From Salticus scenicus (lineage: Eukaryota; Arthropoda; Arachnida; Araneae; Salticidae), in contig CAWVNO010002549.1 in assembly GCA_963930645.1 (NCBI GenBank), positions 589,201 through 653,200 on the forward strand: 64,000 nt of DNA, read 5' to 3'. Positions 23,214-34,785 of this stretch are shown here, one piece after another (position 1 is the stretch's first letter; each line of letters begins with the position of its first letter). A program made the position numbers and the translations under genes. The notes below the pieces were generated by a model. It ran no database searches. It had not been told where the DNA came from and worked only from the letters and a program-made list of their open reading frames with translations.

Positions 23214-23530
23214 CCAGGTAGCACAGCGGTATTGCTCAATATTGGCTCAATGTTGCCCAACCACGGCAAGCATTGGCGTCAGTCGGTTGTTTCTTTTCAA
23301 TATTGGCCAACATTTGCCAATGTTGGAATGACAGTATTGAAATTCGGAACTATTGATATTTAGCTTTTTTTAACCAAAACTTTTGTTATTTTTCGATACA
23401 TAGTGGACAGAAATATATTTAACAGTATTTTCAGTTCTATAAAATTATTAATAGAAGCATTTTATAATGTTGTAAAAACGGGAATATTGGTCAATATCGT
23501 CCAATCTCGGCAAAGAACGGTAAGAAAGAT
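23214..23530 (+). mobile_element. TATTGGC-repeat element, copy 1
   Basis: Begins CCCAGGTAGCACAG, matching the inverted end (CCCCAAGTAGCACAA) of the array at 47.4-47.76 kb. Contains several AATATTGGC/CAACATTTGCC motifs (23240-23335, 23485-23510). The far end is unclear. No coding capacity. Confidence 0.45.
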
Positions 23531-23778
23531 AAGGTCTGTTCTCAGAATTTCTTGCTCAATTTTACGATCAGCTCGTCATTGAAAATATTTAGCACTGTTA
23601 AGAAAAATTCTTGAAGGAAAAAAAAAAAAAAAAAAAAAATCTGCTGGTTGATAGATCTCGATCGATATTGATGGATATCTACCAATGTTGTTGATCATTG
23701 ATACTACAACTTTCTGCGAACTCTAATAGCCAATCAGAGAGAAGCAAAACAATTACCAGCATAAGAAGCGAGATCGAG

Positions 23779-23813
23779 ATGGCGGTGTATTTGTTCTTCT
23801 ATGTTTGTGAAAA
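23779..23813 (+). CDS. candidate short first exon (12 codons), very tentative
   Basis: ATGGCGGTG follows a locally G+C-richer stretch with a CCAAT motif at 23730. The frame reads MAVYLFFYVCEK and runs into GTAAGTA, a consensus 5' splice site. A short coding exon before an intron is possible. No matching downstream exon was found, no homology is recognisable, and such a pattern can occur by chance in 64 kb. Confidence 0.15.
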
Positions 23814-23829
23814 GTAAGTAATTTTAAAT

Positions 23830-25086
23830 ATTGTTTCCGATATAGAATATAAGATAACTAAAATTTACACTATTTAAAATTATAGATGTATATTGATTAA
23901 AAGTCGTAGATAATATATGTGATTCAAAATAAATCTATCTTAGCGTACTCTGTGTAAAAATATTAGTCTTAGTATTGTAAAACTTGATTAGCATTTTAGT
24001 TAAGAATTAAAATCTGTAAAATTTAAAGAAACATTATTTCATATTATAATGCAGAATAATAATTACGACCGAAGCGGAGATGATATTTCATAGATTCATT
24101 ATTTATGTGTTGTTTTTATTGCTTTCACGATATTTCTGCATATTTCAGTTAGTGACGAATAATTTTATGTACTGGAAAATCTTCACTAAAAGTAGTGTTC
24201 TTTTTAACCTACTTTTATTTATTTATTTTTTTCAGGTAGGATAATCAAGTAATTTGTTTGATTATTCAAATTTTATTTTTTCTTAGTTTAGAAATTAAAG
24301 CATATTTACAATTTCTCTCAATCAAAATATCCTCTTTAATTATATTTCATATATATTTTTGTAATGGTTAGAAGCTTTATTTTCTGATTTTGCTGTTTGA
24401 TGCTTAGTTTATTTTTTAGTTTTTTATTCATTACTTAAAATTTAAAGTTTTTTCTTAGGAGGAAAAAAGAATGTTTTAATGTGTATGCATTTACTTGAAA
24501 GTAAAAAAAAAGTTAATAATATTAATATTTGTCATAACTTTATTGTTGTACTAAGAGTCTCATTATCACGTCGACATGTAAAACAATAAGTGCCCCCAAA
24601 ATTCAAATACTTTATTCGTGTCATTCACTAAAATAAAAACAAAAGCTTGCTGAATAAATTATATTACATTTGATTACAGTTAGGTTTTTAGCATGTGGCA
24701 TTTTTTTACAGTTTACATAGTCATCAAAAACCACATTTATATTCATAATTGATAAGTATTTGCTTGAATTTAATGAAAGATATTGTTTTTAAACATATTA
24801 TTTAAAAAAAAAAAAAAAACTTTTTATAAACATTGTCATTATATTTTGATTTATACAAGAAATAAAATCTGTTTTGAACCACATCTTGTTTTAAAAATTC
24901 ATATCTGACTTATTATATAAAGTATAATTGTTATACGTATTTAATTATGCATTAATAGAAAGTTATTTCTAAGAAATTTATTGTACTATAAGTTTGTTAT
25001 ATTACATAATTTACTTTAATCAAGTTTAATATAGTATATGTTTGTTATTTATTACTAAGAAATTTATTTATAACCAAGCTAGTACA
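23830..25086. other. A/T-rich stretch without gene
   Basis: No supported feature. Confidence 0.4.
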
Positions 25087-25317
25087 TATGAGGTGTTGCA
25101 AATACGAAGGGCAAACTCAACAAAAGTAGATTTTGAGAAAAACACATTTGAAAATACTTTTTCTGCATCATATGCTGGAAATATGCATCGTGCATGCATA
25201 TTTTGGACGGAAACAAGGGTATACCAGTAGATTCTCTGAAGGATCTAGAACTGGATGGAGAAAAAAAGAAAATTGACCTGATGTCGAGTTCGCCTTTCGT
25301 ATCCACGATGCCTCATA
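25087..25317. mobile_element. MITE, 231 bp including TA flanks
   Basis: Inverted ends TATGAGGTGTTGCAAATACG and, inverted from the right, TATGAGGCATCGTGGATACG; similarity continues for about 35 bp (GGCAAACTC / GGCGAACTC). The TA at each edge could be the target duplication. No coding sequence. Confidence 0.65.
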
Positions 25318-26017
25318 TACAGTACATATTTGTGGAGATTTTTTTTTAAATAGGCCACACACATGCTTTTTTTTTTATTCAGTTTAACGTAACAGCAAAA
25401 GTTTAAATGCTTTCTGGACATGCACCAATTATTTCATATTTATTCCTAGTATTCAGTCTACTTTGCTTTTGAGCTTAATATTTAGTTTAATTGCACGCAA
25501 TATGCAAATATGTTAAATATGTAACTATCCTAAAATGATGAATTACTATTTTTATTTTCTTTATTTAATGACTTTTTTTCTTCCTAAATTTATTAATTGA
25601 TGTAAAATATGAATATTTATAATTTTATTAATGGCAAAAAATTACAGATAAAATGATATAATATGTAAAATTATTTTTGAATTCAGTTCCAATTAACATT
25701 ACTTAATAACTTAATGCGTATGTAATAATGCATTACCTAGCCTTATAAGTTTCTTATGCATATACCCAAATAAAATGTTAAACATTGGAAATTAGCTTTA
25801 ATTTTTTTTTATAAATTTAAAATAGACAAATAAAATGAAAGCCTGAAAAGTATGTTCATGCAGGCAATCAGTTATGAGAACTTTCTACTTATTGGCGCCG
25901 GAAGCCAAAGCCAATGTTATTATTCCATGTGGGGAATTTTGCTCCATCAAAAATCATCAACTAATGCATATTTTTTATTTGCATTTTCACATTCAGAAAC
26001 TTCACAATTGTTAATAA

Positions 26018-26042
26018 GGTTATCGCTTTCTAAAAATTATTA

Positions 26043-26073
<31 letters not shown>

Positions 26074-26313
26074 TTTGAAGTTATAAAATGTGACTTTTCA
26101 CAATGTATAATTTTGCATTTTTTTTTACTTAAAAATGAAATATTAAAAATAAAAATTAAGGAAATCAATTTCTAAAAATTTATTTATTTTTCTATTAAGC
26201 ATTTTAATTTTAAATTATTGAAATGCGAATTTTCACAATGTGAAATTTTATGTTTTGTCATTTAAAAATAAAATATTAAAAATTAAGTAATCAATTTTTA
26301 GAAAGCGATAACC
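26018..26313. mobile_element. MITE with perfect 21 bp inverted ends (296 bp)
   Basis: Left GGTTATCGCTTTCTAAAAAT and the exact complement at the right edge (ending GATAACC). The interior carries two diverged direct copies of a phrase with TTTTCACAATGT, about 140 bp apart. A target duplication is not clear. Confidence 0.65.
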
Positions 26314-27051
26314 AATTTAACAGTTCTGAGATTTCTTATATTTTGCTTTAATGTTTATCTTTTTTATAAAGTTTTATTTATTTATTTTTTACACTTTTGT
26401 CGATCTCATCCTTGAATTAAAGAACTGTTATATGAAAGTGCATTAAATTTTATTGTAGCTAAAATCTTTTACATTCAGAACTTCTAAAAATATTCCATAA
26501 TTGTAGTATTGAGTTTTCATTAAAATTATGTAAATGGTAATAACAGGATTACTGCGAGTTGACAAAAATTTGTTTTTTTATAGTGAATGTTAAACCTAAC
26601 ATAACATGTCTTTCCTACACTTCAATGATAAGAAATTAACTTAACAATAAAATTCTTAATTTAATGAATTAAGGAAAAATAAAAATAAAAAATCTATACA
26701 ATAAAAAAGAGTTATAGGAGAAGATTTAAGAAAAAATTTAAACTTTTGGATTATGTACTGGAATATTGCAATCCATTTGAAAGTTACATATTGAATTATA
26801 ATTTACATTTAAAATTTTAAATAAAATTAGAAGTTTTATAGCTTTTATTAAAACTAAATTTTCTTTTTTAAGAAAACATTCTTCATTGGATGTAGAATCT
26901 TTTGTGATTAGAATTACTTCAACATTTTTTAATACTTGGATATTAAAATTTTTAATGTCATTTTCTTAATTCTAGTGCTGTTACATTTTAATAAAATAAT
27001 TTCAAAATGTCATTGAATGGAGAAATATTTTCATAAAATTTTAAAATGGAA

Positions 27052-27086
<35 letters not shown>

Positions 27087-28343
27087 TGCTTGAACAAATT
27101 CTAATGCAGTTCCTTTTTTATTTCATAATTCAAAATCAGTACATCTTGATTTTGGATTTAGTATAAATATAAGAAAATAAGCTGCTATTAATTACCATAT
27201 TATAACAAATATCATATTCATCAATTTTTTTAAGACCACTTTGTTCAGTTTTGAATAAAACAAAGATGAGAGCAATTTTTCTAATTACACAATTTTCACA
27301 TTACTATATCTTGTACAAAATAAATGTGCTTTCCATTATTATTTATTTTATTTTACTTTACTGCATTTAGCCTTACACCCTTTCATTTATAATTTTTTAA
27401 GATAATTAATATAGAGATTTTTCTTCTATAATTTCTAGATTACCCCCCCCCCCTTCCAATATACAATAACTTATAAAGCCAGCCAATGCCAATCACACAT
27501 AAAGCACATAATTAAAAGTAAAAGACATTTACATTTAAAAAAATTATAAATTTTAATTAAAAAAGGGACAATATAGAATAAAATTTTGAATTTTTTGTAA
27601 AGGAAAAAAATCAATTGATTTTTATGGGGGGGGGAAGTTGTTTTGAACCGTGTGACTGATTATAGAAACACACAATTATTTTGCCGCTAATTTAGAAAGA
27701 TACATTAATCCGAATTATTTCCCTTTATATGCCCCATTTCTATGTTAATTGATAAAATTTGTTCTTTTTTCAAAGATAATTCTGATATGTATGCAGTAAT
27801 TTTGTGACCAATTATCAAAATGGGGAATCATCTTACCACTAATTGTTGAAATTTATGTAATGGCAATTAATTGCTAATATAGGCTATTATTTTACTACTA
27901 ATTGTTAAAACTTGTATGTTTTTCAAAGATGAATACAGAAAAATACTTTTCTATTACAAGTAATTAATAGTAATGCTGCACCGAGTAGCACTTTGGCTGA
28001 ATACCGAGTAGTTGTAAGTAGTGTTCATGTTATGCATTTTTCAAAGGGTGCCACGCCCTGCCCTATTTTGTTTCAGCGCTGATGCATCCCCCCCCCCTTT
28101 TTTTTTTTAAATAACTGTATATTTCGGTATTCATTTTTGAAAGAAAAAAAATTACAAAATTTAAGTTAGTTGCCATTACATAAGTTTTGAGAATTAGCTG
28201 TAGGTAATTCCATAGGGAATTATCTTTGAAAAAAAAGAGGACGAATTTTACCGATTAACAGAGAAATGATGCCTATTTCAGTAAATAATTGCAATTAAAG
28301 TAACTTTATTAATTAGCGGTGAAATGGTTGCACGTGTTACAAT
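26314..28343. other. A/T-rich stretch without gene
   Basis: Contains a poly(T) tract (27055-27083) and isolated poly-C or poly-G runs at about 27446 and 27626. 27975-28020 (GCTGCACCGAGTAGC, TTTGGCTGAATACCG) resembles hAT ends but has no defensible partner. Confidence 0.4.
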
Positions 28344-29492
28344 CAGGGTTCGCGGCGATCAAATGTCCTACAAAAGCTTCTGATTCCTAATCTTTCTCCA
28401 TCCACAACATAAATGTCAATATCCATTTCAAACTTGCTTTATGAGATTCTAGAACCTGTAAATAAATACAATTGTTAAATATTTATTGCTTATGTAATTA
28501 TTTTTTGCCCACCTCCCCCTTTATTTATCTCCATCTAGCGATCAGCAATCAAATGTTTTGCAGAAGTTTTGTTTCCCAATATTTACCCATCTGAAACATA
28601 AATTATATTTATAATATTCATTTTAAACTTGCTTTATTAGATTCTAGAAGTAGAATTGAAAGAGTTTAATATTTCTTACTCTGTAATTATATTTTTAATC
28701 CCCCCCCCCTCTTTCTCATCTCCGGAATACGGATTGTGGTCAATGATCAATTTTAAAAACAATAAAGCAATGGAAGTGCTCAATATTTCTGGCATATGTA
28801 ATTATTTTTAGTGCTGAACCTAATGAATCTATTTATTTTTTCTCAATTAAATTAAATCTTTATGGGGTGTCATACCTATACCCAATTTGTAAACATGGAG
28901 GAAATGAAGAATAGATTTTTCAGGTAAGAAAATTTTTTCCAAATCAATTTAAGAAAATTAATACTCAGTTGGTTTTATGCACATTTGAAACTAATAATTA
29001 GTTACTGCTACTTTTATATGAATGATTAATGTTACATACATAAAAATCATATTCTATATTTGCTTGAAAAATTTGTTTTACTCTTGGTGTGAAATTTTAA
29101 TGAGATTTTAAGTGGATATAAAAGTTATTGCCGGTATATTGAAACATTTTTTTACGCTAATGAAAAAATCCTGAAAATGCTTGATATAGATTAAAAAAAA
29201 AACTATATATATAAATGTTTATGTCATCATTTTATTGAAAGTGGCGTTATCAATATTCAACTAATCATCCAATCAATCACATTAGCAAAAAAATTTCAGC
29301 TAATTTCTAATTTCAGCAATCAGCAACCACATGTCTGTAATTTGCATATTTCTTGAAAATGCTTTTTTTCTGTAAAATGTAATTACTGGCTTAAATTTCA
29401 AAAATCTCACTTAAATTTTCAAAATCCCACTTAATTTTTTTGTTAGAGTGGGAGAATCCCACGCATTTTTTTTTTCCTTAGTGCGAACCCTG
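28344..29492. mobile_element. hAT-like non-autonomous element (1.15 kb)
   Basis: Starts CAGGGTTCGCGG and ends, inverted, CAGGGTTCGCAC. Directly outside, ACAAT is present on both sides (28339-28343 and 29493-29497), shorter than the 8 bp typical for hAT. The first 480 bp hold tandem units of about 165-180 bp that recur inverted at 32.64-33.06 kb. No transposase is visible. Confidence 0.55.
28350..28830 (+). repeat. tandem array, family B units (plus orientation)
   Basis: Two to three units containing TCTTTCTCCATC-ACAACATAAAT, AAACTTGCTTTA, GATTCTAGAA and a poly-C stretch. Inverse units lie at 32640-33060 and 43880-44320, and a single plus unit at about 42545-42665. Confidence 0.6.
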
Positions 29493-29819
29493 ACAATAAT
29501 CAACTACAAAACATTATGAATTTTGGAAATTACCTTTAAAAAAAGTGCAAATTTTATTGATTAATGCTGAAATAATATCGTATTTCAGCAACTAGTTGTG
29601 TTTAAGCAAAATTTTTTGATAATTGGCAGTGAGATGGTCCCTTATTTCTGAATTAGGTCGCAAAATTGTGTATTTTGGGATTTAGCTTTGAAAAAAAAAA
29701 TTCATCGATTATTAGTAGCAAAATAAATGAGTATTTAGAGATTCAACTTTGTAAAAAATGCAAATTTATCGATTAAGGCAAAATAATAGCAGATTTCAGT
29801 AATCGGCTACAAAAATATT

Positions 29820-30032
29820 GTGAATTTCTGGGACATTCGCCTTTGTATAAACATTTATTTGCATTATGTTAATTATATGAAAATGAAAGAAAACCATGAG
29901 CTTCCTAAAATAGCAGCAAATATTTTAAAACAATTTCTTGGAAAAGAGAAAAAAGTGTTGTCTGAATTTTTCAGGTTTGTTGAATACTGGTTAACCAAGA
30001 GTTTGCTGAATTTAATTATCATTAGAACTTAA
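29820..30032 (+). other. 70-codon open frame of unknown nature
   Basis: Predicted peptide is Lys/Leu-rich (KIAANILKQFLGKEKKVLSE in its middle) with no domain that I recognise. It is only slightly longer than chance frames here and ends before an (AT)n tract. Listed so that it can be searched; more probably not a gene. Confidence 0.15.
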
Positions 30033-30063
<31 letters not shown>

Positions 30064-30383
30064 CTGCTTTGTTTTTAAATCATTTTTATGCTATGCCACT
30101 TAATTTTAGTAGGAAAATACGTGCCATTTTTTGTATTTTTCTTGTAAAACTGTTGTAGGTTCTGAAGTGGATAGTAGGTGCCACCGAGCAGTGGTTTAAT
30201 ATGGTCTGTCTTTTAAAGAAACTCAAACCAGCTGGTCACCGAAGGCCCAGTAGCAGAAAATTTTCTGTCAATCTGTGACAACTATTTAAGTATTAGAAAA
30301 TAATCTGCAACACTCTAAATAACAGAAAAAAAGCTTGCGGGATTCAGTAAGTATTTTTGTCAGAAGTTCGTATTTATGTAATA

Positions 30384-30410
30384 CTAGTAAACTTTGCTTG
30401 TCACTATAAT
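30384..30410 (-). mobile_element. Helitron 3' terminus, minus strand
   Basis: CTAG at 30384-30387 preceded (on the minus strand) by a degenerate stem. The equivalent position in copy 2 (42836) has a clear hairpin GCAGG CATAA CCTGC then TAG, supporting the call. Both copies also share the sequence beyond CTAG, so the whole was copied as a larger unit. Confidence 0.4.
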
Positions 30411-30530
30411 TAAATAAATCTTCAAAAAATTTAAATCACTATTTTATTTTATTTAATCATTTTATTAAAAAATCCTTTAAAATCATTCTTTACCTCAGTT
30501 CAGGTAGCATCTTCAATGAGCATTTTAAAT

Positions 30531-32269
30531 CAGGGTTGGCAAACTGGGCCCAGCCCAGAAAAACCCGCTGGGTTTTTGCAAATAACTGGGTTTTTCTTAA
30601 AAATTATTTATAATTTACAAATCCCATCTATAAAGTATAGAAAACACCTTACCTTTTTAAAAATAAACTCTTATTTTTAGTATTAAACATAAAAAGTAAC
30701 TACAGTTATAAATATAATAAAAGCAAGTTTATTGTCTATAATCGGTTCAATTTTCCTTTTCCTGTAAAACCAAACAATATTTTTGTTTAACAGCGGACAT
30801 AAATGTTGTCCAGAATCAATATTTAACTAATTAAATTGTTTAGTTTTAAAACTTTATAATAATTTTATTTTTAGTAGCAACATTATTATAAATCTAATAA
30901 AATTTTCTTCTATAACTGTTTCAACTATTAAAAAAACTTAAAAAAGGAAAAGAAGGAAAAAAATAAAAAGTGCAACTTATTTTTAAAATTAAAACTAGTT
31001 GGCAATGGTGGACTCTGCTCAGATCCCCATCATATATATATTCTCATAAACTTCTAGTACAGGACATTCTCTTAACATGATAATCATGTTAAGAGAAATG
31101 AATTTGACAAAACGCTTGACACAGTGACAGATTAAAATCCCCGCCTAATAGGCTATCCACCGTTCACTTCAATATATTTATCTTAGTCTAATCTATTACT
31201 TAATTTTATTAGGGTCAATTTCGTAGTTTCATTTTCATACTACTATTTCCAATGCAACAATCCTCAAAATGCATATTTATATGGGATATCGCTCCATTTT
31301 GCTATGTTGATAAAATCTTAAATTACGAATAACTTACGAAATTTTCCTATTAGAATATTTGTAGTCAATCATGTTCAAACAAGTATCATAAATGGTATTT
31401 TGAAGTTGTCTGATATGTTTATGATCCTCAAAATGGACGTTATGCTCAATTTTGTTCTATTCTGCCATTTTAAGTAAATCGTAAATTCCAAATAATTTAT
31501 GAATTTTTTAAATTGGAAAATTCATACTCTATAATATTCATGCCAGTATCCTAAATAATATTTCAAAAGTGGTCTGGCATCTTTATGCTGAAAATATCCC
31601 TGAAAATTGACGCTTATGTGAAATTTTGTCCTACTCTGCCATGTTAAGAAATTCACAAATTTCCAATAACTTGCGAAATTTTCAAAGTCGTATGTTTCTA
31701 GTTACTGATGTTCATTCCGACAACAAAACTCATATTTTAAAATTAGTCTCACATTTTTTTCATTAAAAATTTTCTATTAAATGCACGTTTAAGTGAAATT
31801 TTGCCCTATTCTCCCATGTTAAGGAAAGCGTAAATTTTTAATAACTTCCGAAGTTTTTTAAACCGAGGTCGAAAATTTTCACGATTACCAAGTTCCCCAT
31901 ACCTATAGCATGATGGGGAGCTAAAAAATTTATATGATATGTTTTGTACTTAAGAATTTAAATTATTTTATTTTATCAGTTATTGTCATTAAGAATATTT
32001 AAATAAGCATACATTAACATAAAATATAACTTAATCTTACTAATTAACACTATTTTAAATTAATATTAGAATCAAACCAATTTTTATTTCTGAGATAAAT
32101 ACTAGATTAATTATTAACTTGTAGTTTAATATAATTAGGTGTATTACAACTAATATGCTAAATAACATATCTAACATTACAATGCAAATGTATTCTAGCA
32201 AAAACCCACAAAAGCCCAGAAACCCCCGCAAAAACCCAAGTGGGTTGGGTATTTATCGGAAAAACCCTG
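30531..32269. mobile_element. hAT-like element (1.74 kb) carrying a tandem array
   Basis: Left end CAGGGTTGGCAAACTGGG; right end, inverted, CAGGGTTTTTCCGATAAATA, both followed by subterminal CCCA/TGGG-rich sequence with the pairs AAACCC and GGGTTT. It interrupts family B, and the uninterrupted version is seen near 42985-43055. Target duplication is no longer clean. No transposase frame remains. The interior is largely the array at 31260-31880. Confidence 0.6.
31260..31880 (+). repeat. tandem array of about 165-180 bp units
   Basis: Four diverged units, each with a phrase like GCATATTTATATGGGATATC / TTGACGCTTATGTGAAATTT, then TTTTGTCCTA-TCTGCCATGTTAA and TAATAACTT-CGAAATTTT, at about 31267, 31430, 31597 and 31779. 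Related units lie at 49.74-50.27 kb and one near 10.1 kb. Confidence 0.65.
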
Positions 32270-32388
32270 CTATTATTCAAGAACTAAGATTTGGCTGTAT
32301 CTCAGCACTTATTGGCACCATGTATTTTATATCTCTCGCTCGTTCTGGTATATTATCATTTGATTATTTAAATTTTGACTTACAATAA
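32155..32388 (+). other. 77-codon open frame across the hAT end, not a gene
   Basis: The frame runs through the CCCA-rich hAT terminus into family B. It is an accident of the repeat sequence; recorded only to explain the open stretch. Confidence 0.3.
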
Positions 32389-32639
32389 AAAAATAAATAA
32401 ATAAATAAGAGAGAGAGAAGCTATTCCTTTCAAATGAATTATAGAAGCAAAAAATTAAAAATAAAATGAATTTTAATTAAACTTAAATTGTATTCAGTTT
32501 AGTCATTTCTACTATACTAGCAAAGCCCCGGTTTGGGAACGAACCAAATTCCGATAGCTGGAAAAATTTCAAAATCAAACTCAAAATGTACAAAACTCAG
32601 CCTGATGCTGCCTGCATGCAAAAAAATCACAAAAAATTA

Positions 32640-33060
32640 TTATGAGTGAGATATTGAACCTACTTCAATATAGGTTCTAGAATCTAATATAGTAAATTGA
32701 AAAAAAATTGTAAATCAGAATACTTTTACATAGCAATTGTTTGCTGTTCATTAGCGGGAGAGGGGGGAAAAGGGGGGAAAGTAGCAATAAGTTCTGGAAT
32801 CTAATTAAATAAGATTTAAAAGAATATTGATATTTATGTTGCGGGTGAATAAAGATTGGAAATCACAATGATTCTGGAAGATGTCTAATTGCCAATCGTT
32901 ACAGAAGAGGTGGGGATAAATACGTAAGTGAAAAATATTGACTAATTCTAACGCTTTGTAGATTCTAGAATCTAATAAAATGCGTTTAAAAATGAATATT
33001 GGCATTTATGTTGTGGATGGAAAAGGATTGAAAATTGCAATATTTCCGACCAAAATCAGG
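32640..33060 (-). repeat. tandem array, family B units (minus orientation)
   Basis: Three units of about 165 bp with AGATTCTAGAATCTAAT, AATATTGATATTTATGTTG, GATTGGAAATC and a G-rich stretch (AGAGGGGGGAAAAGGGGGG at 32760). Inverse of 28350-28830. Confidence 0.6.
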
Positions 33061-33336
33061 AAACATGAAATTTCTACACAATACTTTTTTGAAAATAATC
33101 TGCAGACTAAAGAAAAATCTGCGACGTATGTCGCGCGTCTCACATTTTCTGCTATGGTGACCAAAGGTAGCTTGTTACTAATAAATACTATTTTAATAAC
33201 ACTATTTTCACACTTTATTTATTTATTTTTTTTTTTAACAAATTGTATAGTTTAATGTTTGTACTGTTATATAGCATTAATAATAATTCTTTGCAAGTTT
33301 CTTATGAGGTATTGTCTAGTCATATTTTAATAGATA

Positions 33337-33370
33337 CTAGAGAGCTTCGCCCGCTAGCGGGTCACTATTT
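33337..33370 (-). mobile_element. Helitron 3' terminus, minus strand
   Basis: On the minus strand: the palindromic stem CCCGCTAGCGGG, then CGAAGCTCT, then CTAG and TA. This is the hairpin plus CTRR arrangement of Helitron 3' ends. The 5' end would lie at higher coordinates but was not found. Confidence 0.5.
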
Positions 33371-33749
33371 TTAAATGAATTGCTATAATAAATGAATCCT
33401 CAAATTCCAAATTCTCGGTCATAAAAAAAAAAAATTATCGAGTAAAAACTTGCACCGGGTCCCCACTGCCGTCAGCAGCATAGACCTGTGCGCACTGCGC
33501 TCGCACAGATTAAGGGATACCAGGGGTGAAACTACCTAGCATGCAAAAACCCTGAAAACTGATATTTGCATGCAGATAGGGAAGATTAAATAATGAAATA
33601 TCATATAGCTACCTGTATTAATTGATATTTGGAGAGTTCTTAATGCATTATAAGGCAAATTAAACATTCAAAATAAGAAATTTCTGTAAAAACAAAATAA
33701 TTTACATGAAAATCAGAAACAGCAAAAATTTCAAAACCCCCTCCCCTTA

Positions 33750-33989
33750 AGTCCTTCTCTAATTCCTGATAAACCAAGACGTAAGGCAGTTGCGACTTTC
33801 CGCCTGTCTACAGAACATGACTGCCTTGCCGCTCATTTGAAGCGCATAGGTATCTTAAACGACCCTACTTGCCCACTTTGTAATTCTGGAGAAGTAATGG
33901 ACCAGGACCATCTGTCCCGTTGTAGGGCTCTTCGATGTTCTACAGAAGAGTCGAGATATTGGGAGGCAAGATCGGTCCTTAGGCAATGA
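33750..33989 (+). CDS. C-terminal end of a LINE (non-LTR retrotransposon) ORF2 protein, truncated
   Basis: An uninterrupted frame of 79 codons and a TGA stop at 33987-33989, without an ATG because it is 5'-truncated. It reads RRKAVATFRLSTEHDCLAAH, then CPLCNSGEVMDQDHLSRC, then ESRYWEARSVL. The Cys/His cluster (CxxC...H...C) and the HDCLAAHL and RYWEAR phrases are the pattern of the terminal Cys-rich region in Jockey-type LINE polymerases, common in arthropods. The stop is followed by a 3' untranslated region ending in an A-rich tail near 34075-34095. Family name is inferred; Jockey/CR1-type is my best guess. Open reading suggests a fairly recent insertion. Confidence 0.65.
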   Translation, partial: SPSLIPDKPRRKAVATFRLSTEHDCLAAHLKRIGILNDPTCPLCNSGEVMDQDHLSRCRALRCSTEESRYWEARSVLRQ

Positions 33990-34100
33990 CTTTGGTCTTT
34001 TGTTCTATGTTATATTGTCTATAATTTGTTTCGTATCTTTATAGTCCTCTGTAACTTTTGCCTAGCCATTGGGGAAAAAAAATAAAAAATAATAATGATG
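33990..34100 (+). repeat. LINE 3' untranslated region and A-rich tail
   Basis: Follows the stop of the LINE fragment and ends GGGGAAAAAAAATAAAAAATAATAATGATG, consistent with target-primed reverse transcription. A target duplication was not identified because the 5' truncation point is unclear. Confidence 0.55.
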
Positions 34101-34103
34101 TAG

Positions 34104-34553
34104 CACTTTCGAAAATATCCTCATTCAATTGTAGGCCCCAAAACCTATATATACCAGTTTTGAATGGTCTAACTCAATTTCTATGTCCCCCCTTCCTACT
34201 CCCTAATAATTACACTTTCTAAAATATCTTCATTCGACTCCTAGGCCCCCCCAAAACTATACATACCAATTTTGAACGGTCTAACTCAATTTCTAATTTT
34301 TTGCTCTTCCTGCCCCCCCTAATAATTTTACACTTTCCAAAATATCCTTATTCGACTCAGCCACCAAAACCTATAAATACCAATTTAGAATGTTTTAGCT
34401 CAATTTCTAATTTTTGCCCCCCCCCCCCTTAATAATTTTACACTTTCGAAAATATCCTCATTTTACTTTTAGACTCCCAAAACCTATGTATACCAATTTT
34501 GAACGGTCTAACTCAATTTCTAATTTTTCATTCCCCGCCCCCAATAATTAAAA
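34104..34553 (+). repeat. four-unit minisatellite of 109-118 bp
   Basis: Units start at CACTTTC-(G/T/C)AAAATATC at 34104, 34213, 34331 and 34441. Each continues with AAAACCTAT, ATACCA-TTTTGAACGG and TCTAACTCAATTTCTA, and ends in a C-rich stretch and TAATAATT. Confidence 0.8.
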
Positions 34554-34677
34554 ATATCACTGGAAGGATTTTTTTTATTATTATTAAATAACGAAGGATA
34601 AATATTAAATTATTTCATTATGCTTTGAAAAAAAAATCAGAATTTGCTTGTATGGTTCAGTTGGGACAATTTTGAAT

Positions 34678-34688
34678 AGATTAATTTT
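34678..34688. repeat. candidate 11 bp target duplication, left side of Penelope dimer
   Basis: AGATTAATTTT, identical to 41657-41667 on the far side of the composite. Caveat: the element's own leader has the similar GAAATTAATTAG, so part of the match could be element sequence. Confidence 0.4.
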
Positions 34689-34733
34689 AATTTATTTCAT
34701 TTTAAAATATACTTTATATAGGCTTTTCAATTT

Positions 34734-34777
34734 TGGCTGATCAATTTCGATCACAATCGTGATCATCTTCAGAGCCA
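34734..34777 (-). ncRNA. hammerhead-ribozyme-like fold, copy A
   Basis: Same sequence and pairing as described for copy B (41542-41585), read on the minus strand. The stem I strands are at 34773-34777 and 34734-34738. Confidence 0.5.
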
Positions 34778-34785
34778 CTTGTTAC

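Larger units (their letters stand above)
30230..33060. repeat. dispersed repeat family B, copy 1, interrupted by a hAT element
   Basis: 30230-30530 and 32270-33060 follow the same order as 42700-42985 and 43050-44350: CCCAGTAGCAGAA, GTCAATCTG-GACAACTA, AATACTAG, then after the hAT element CTCAGCA, TTGGCACC-TGTATTTTATA, CTCTCGCTC, and the tandem units. It ends in the minus-oriented tandem array. A Helitron-type 3' end on the minus strand is embedded at 30384. Probably a Helitron-derived composite. Confidence 0.55.

Noticed and set aside
28892..28926. ATGGAGGAAATG followed by CAGGTAAGAA, considered as a first exon
   Set aside because: It lies inside the 28.34-29.49 kb hAT-like element and no partner exon was found.
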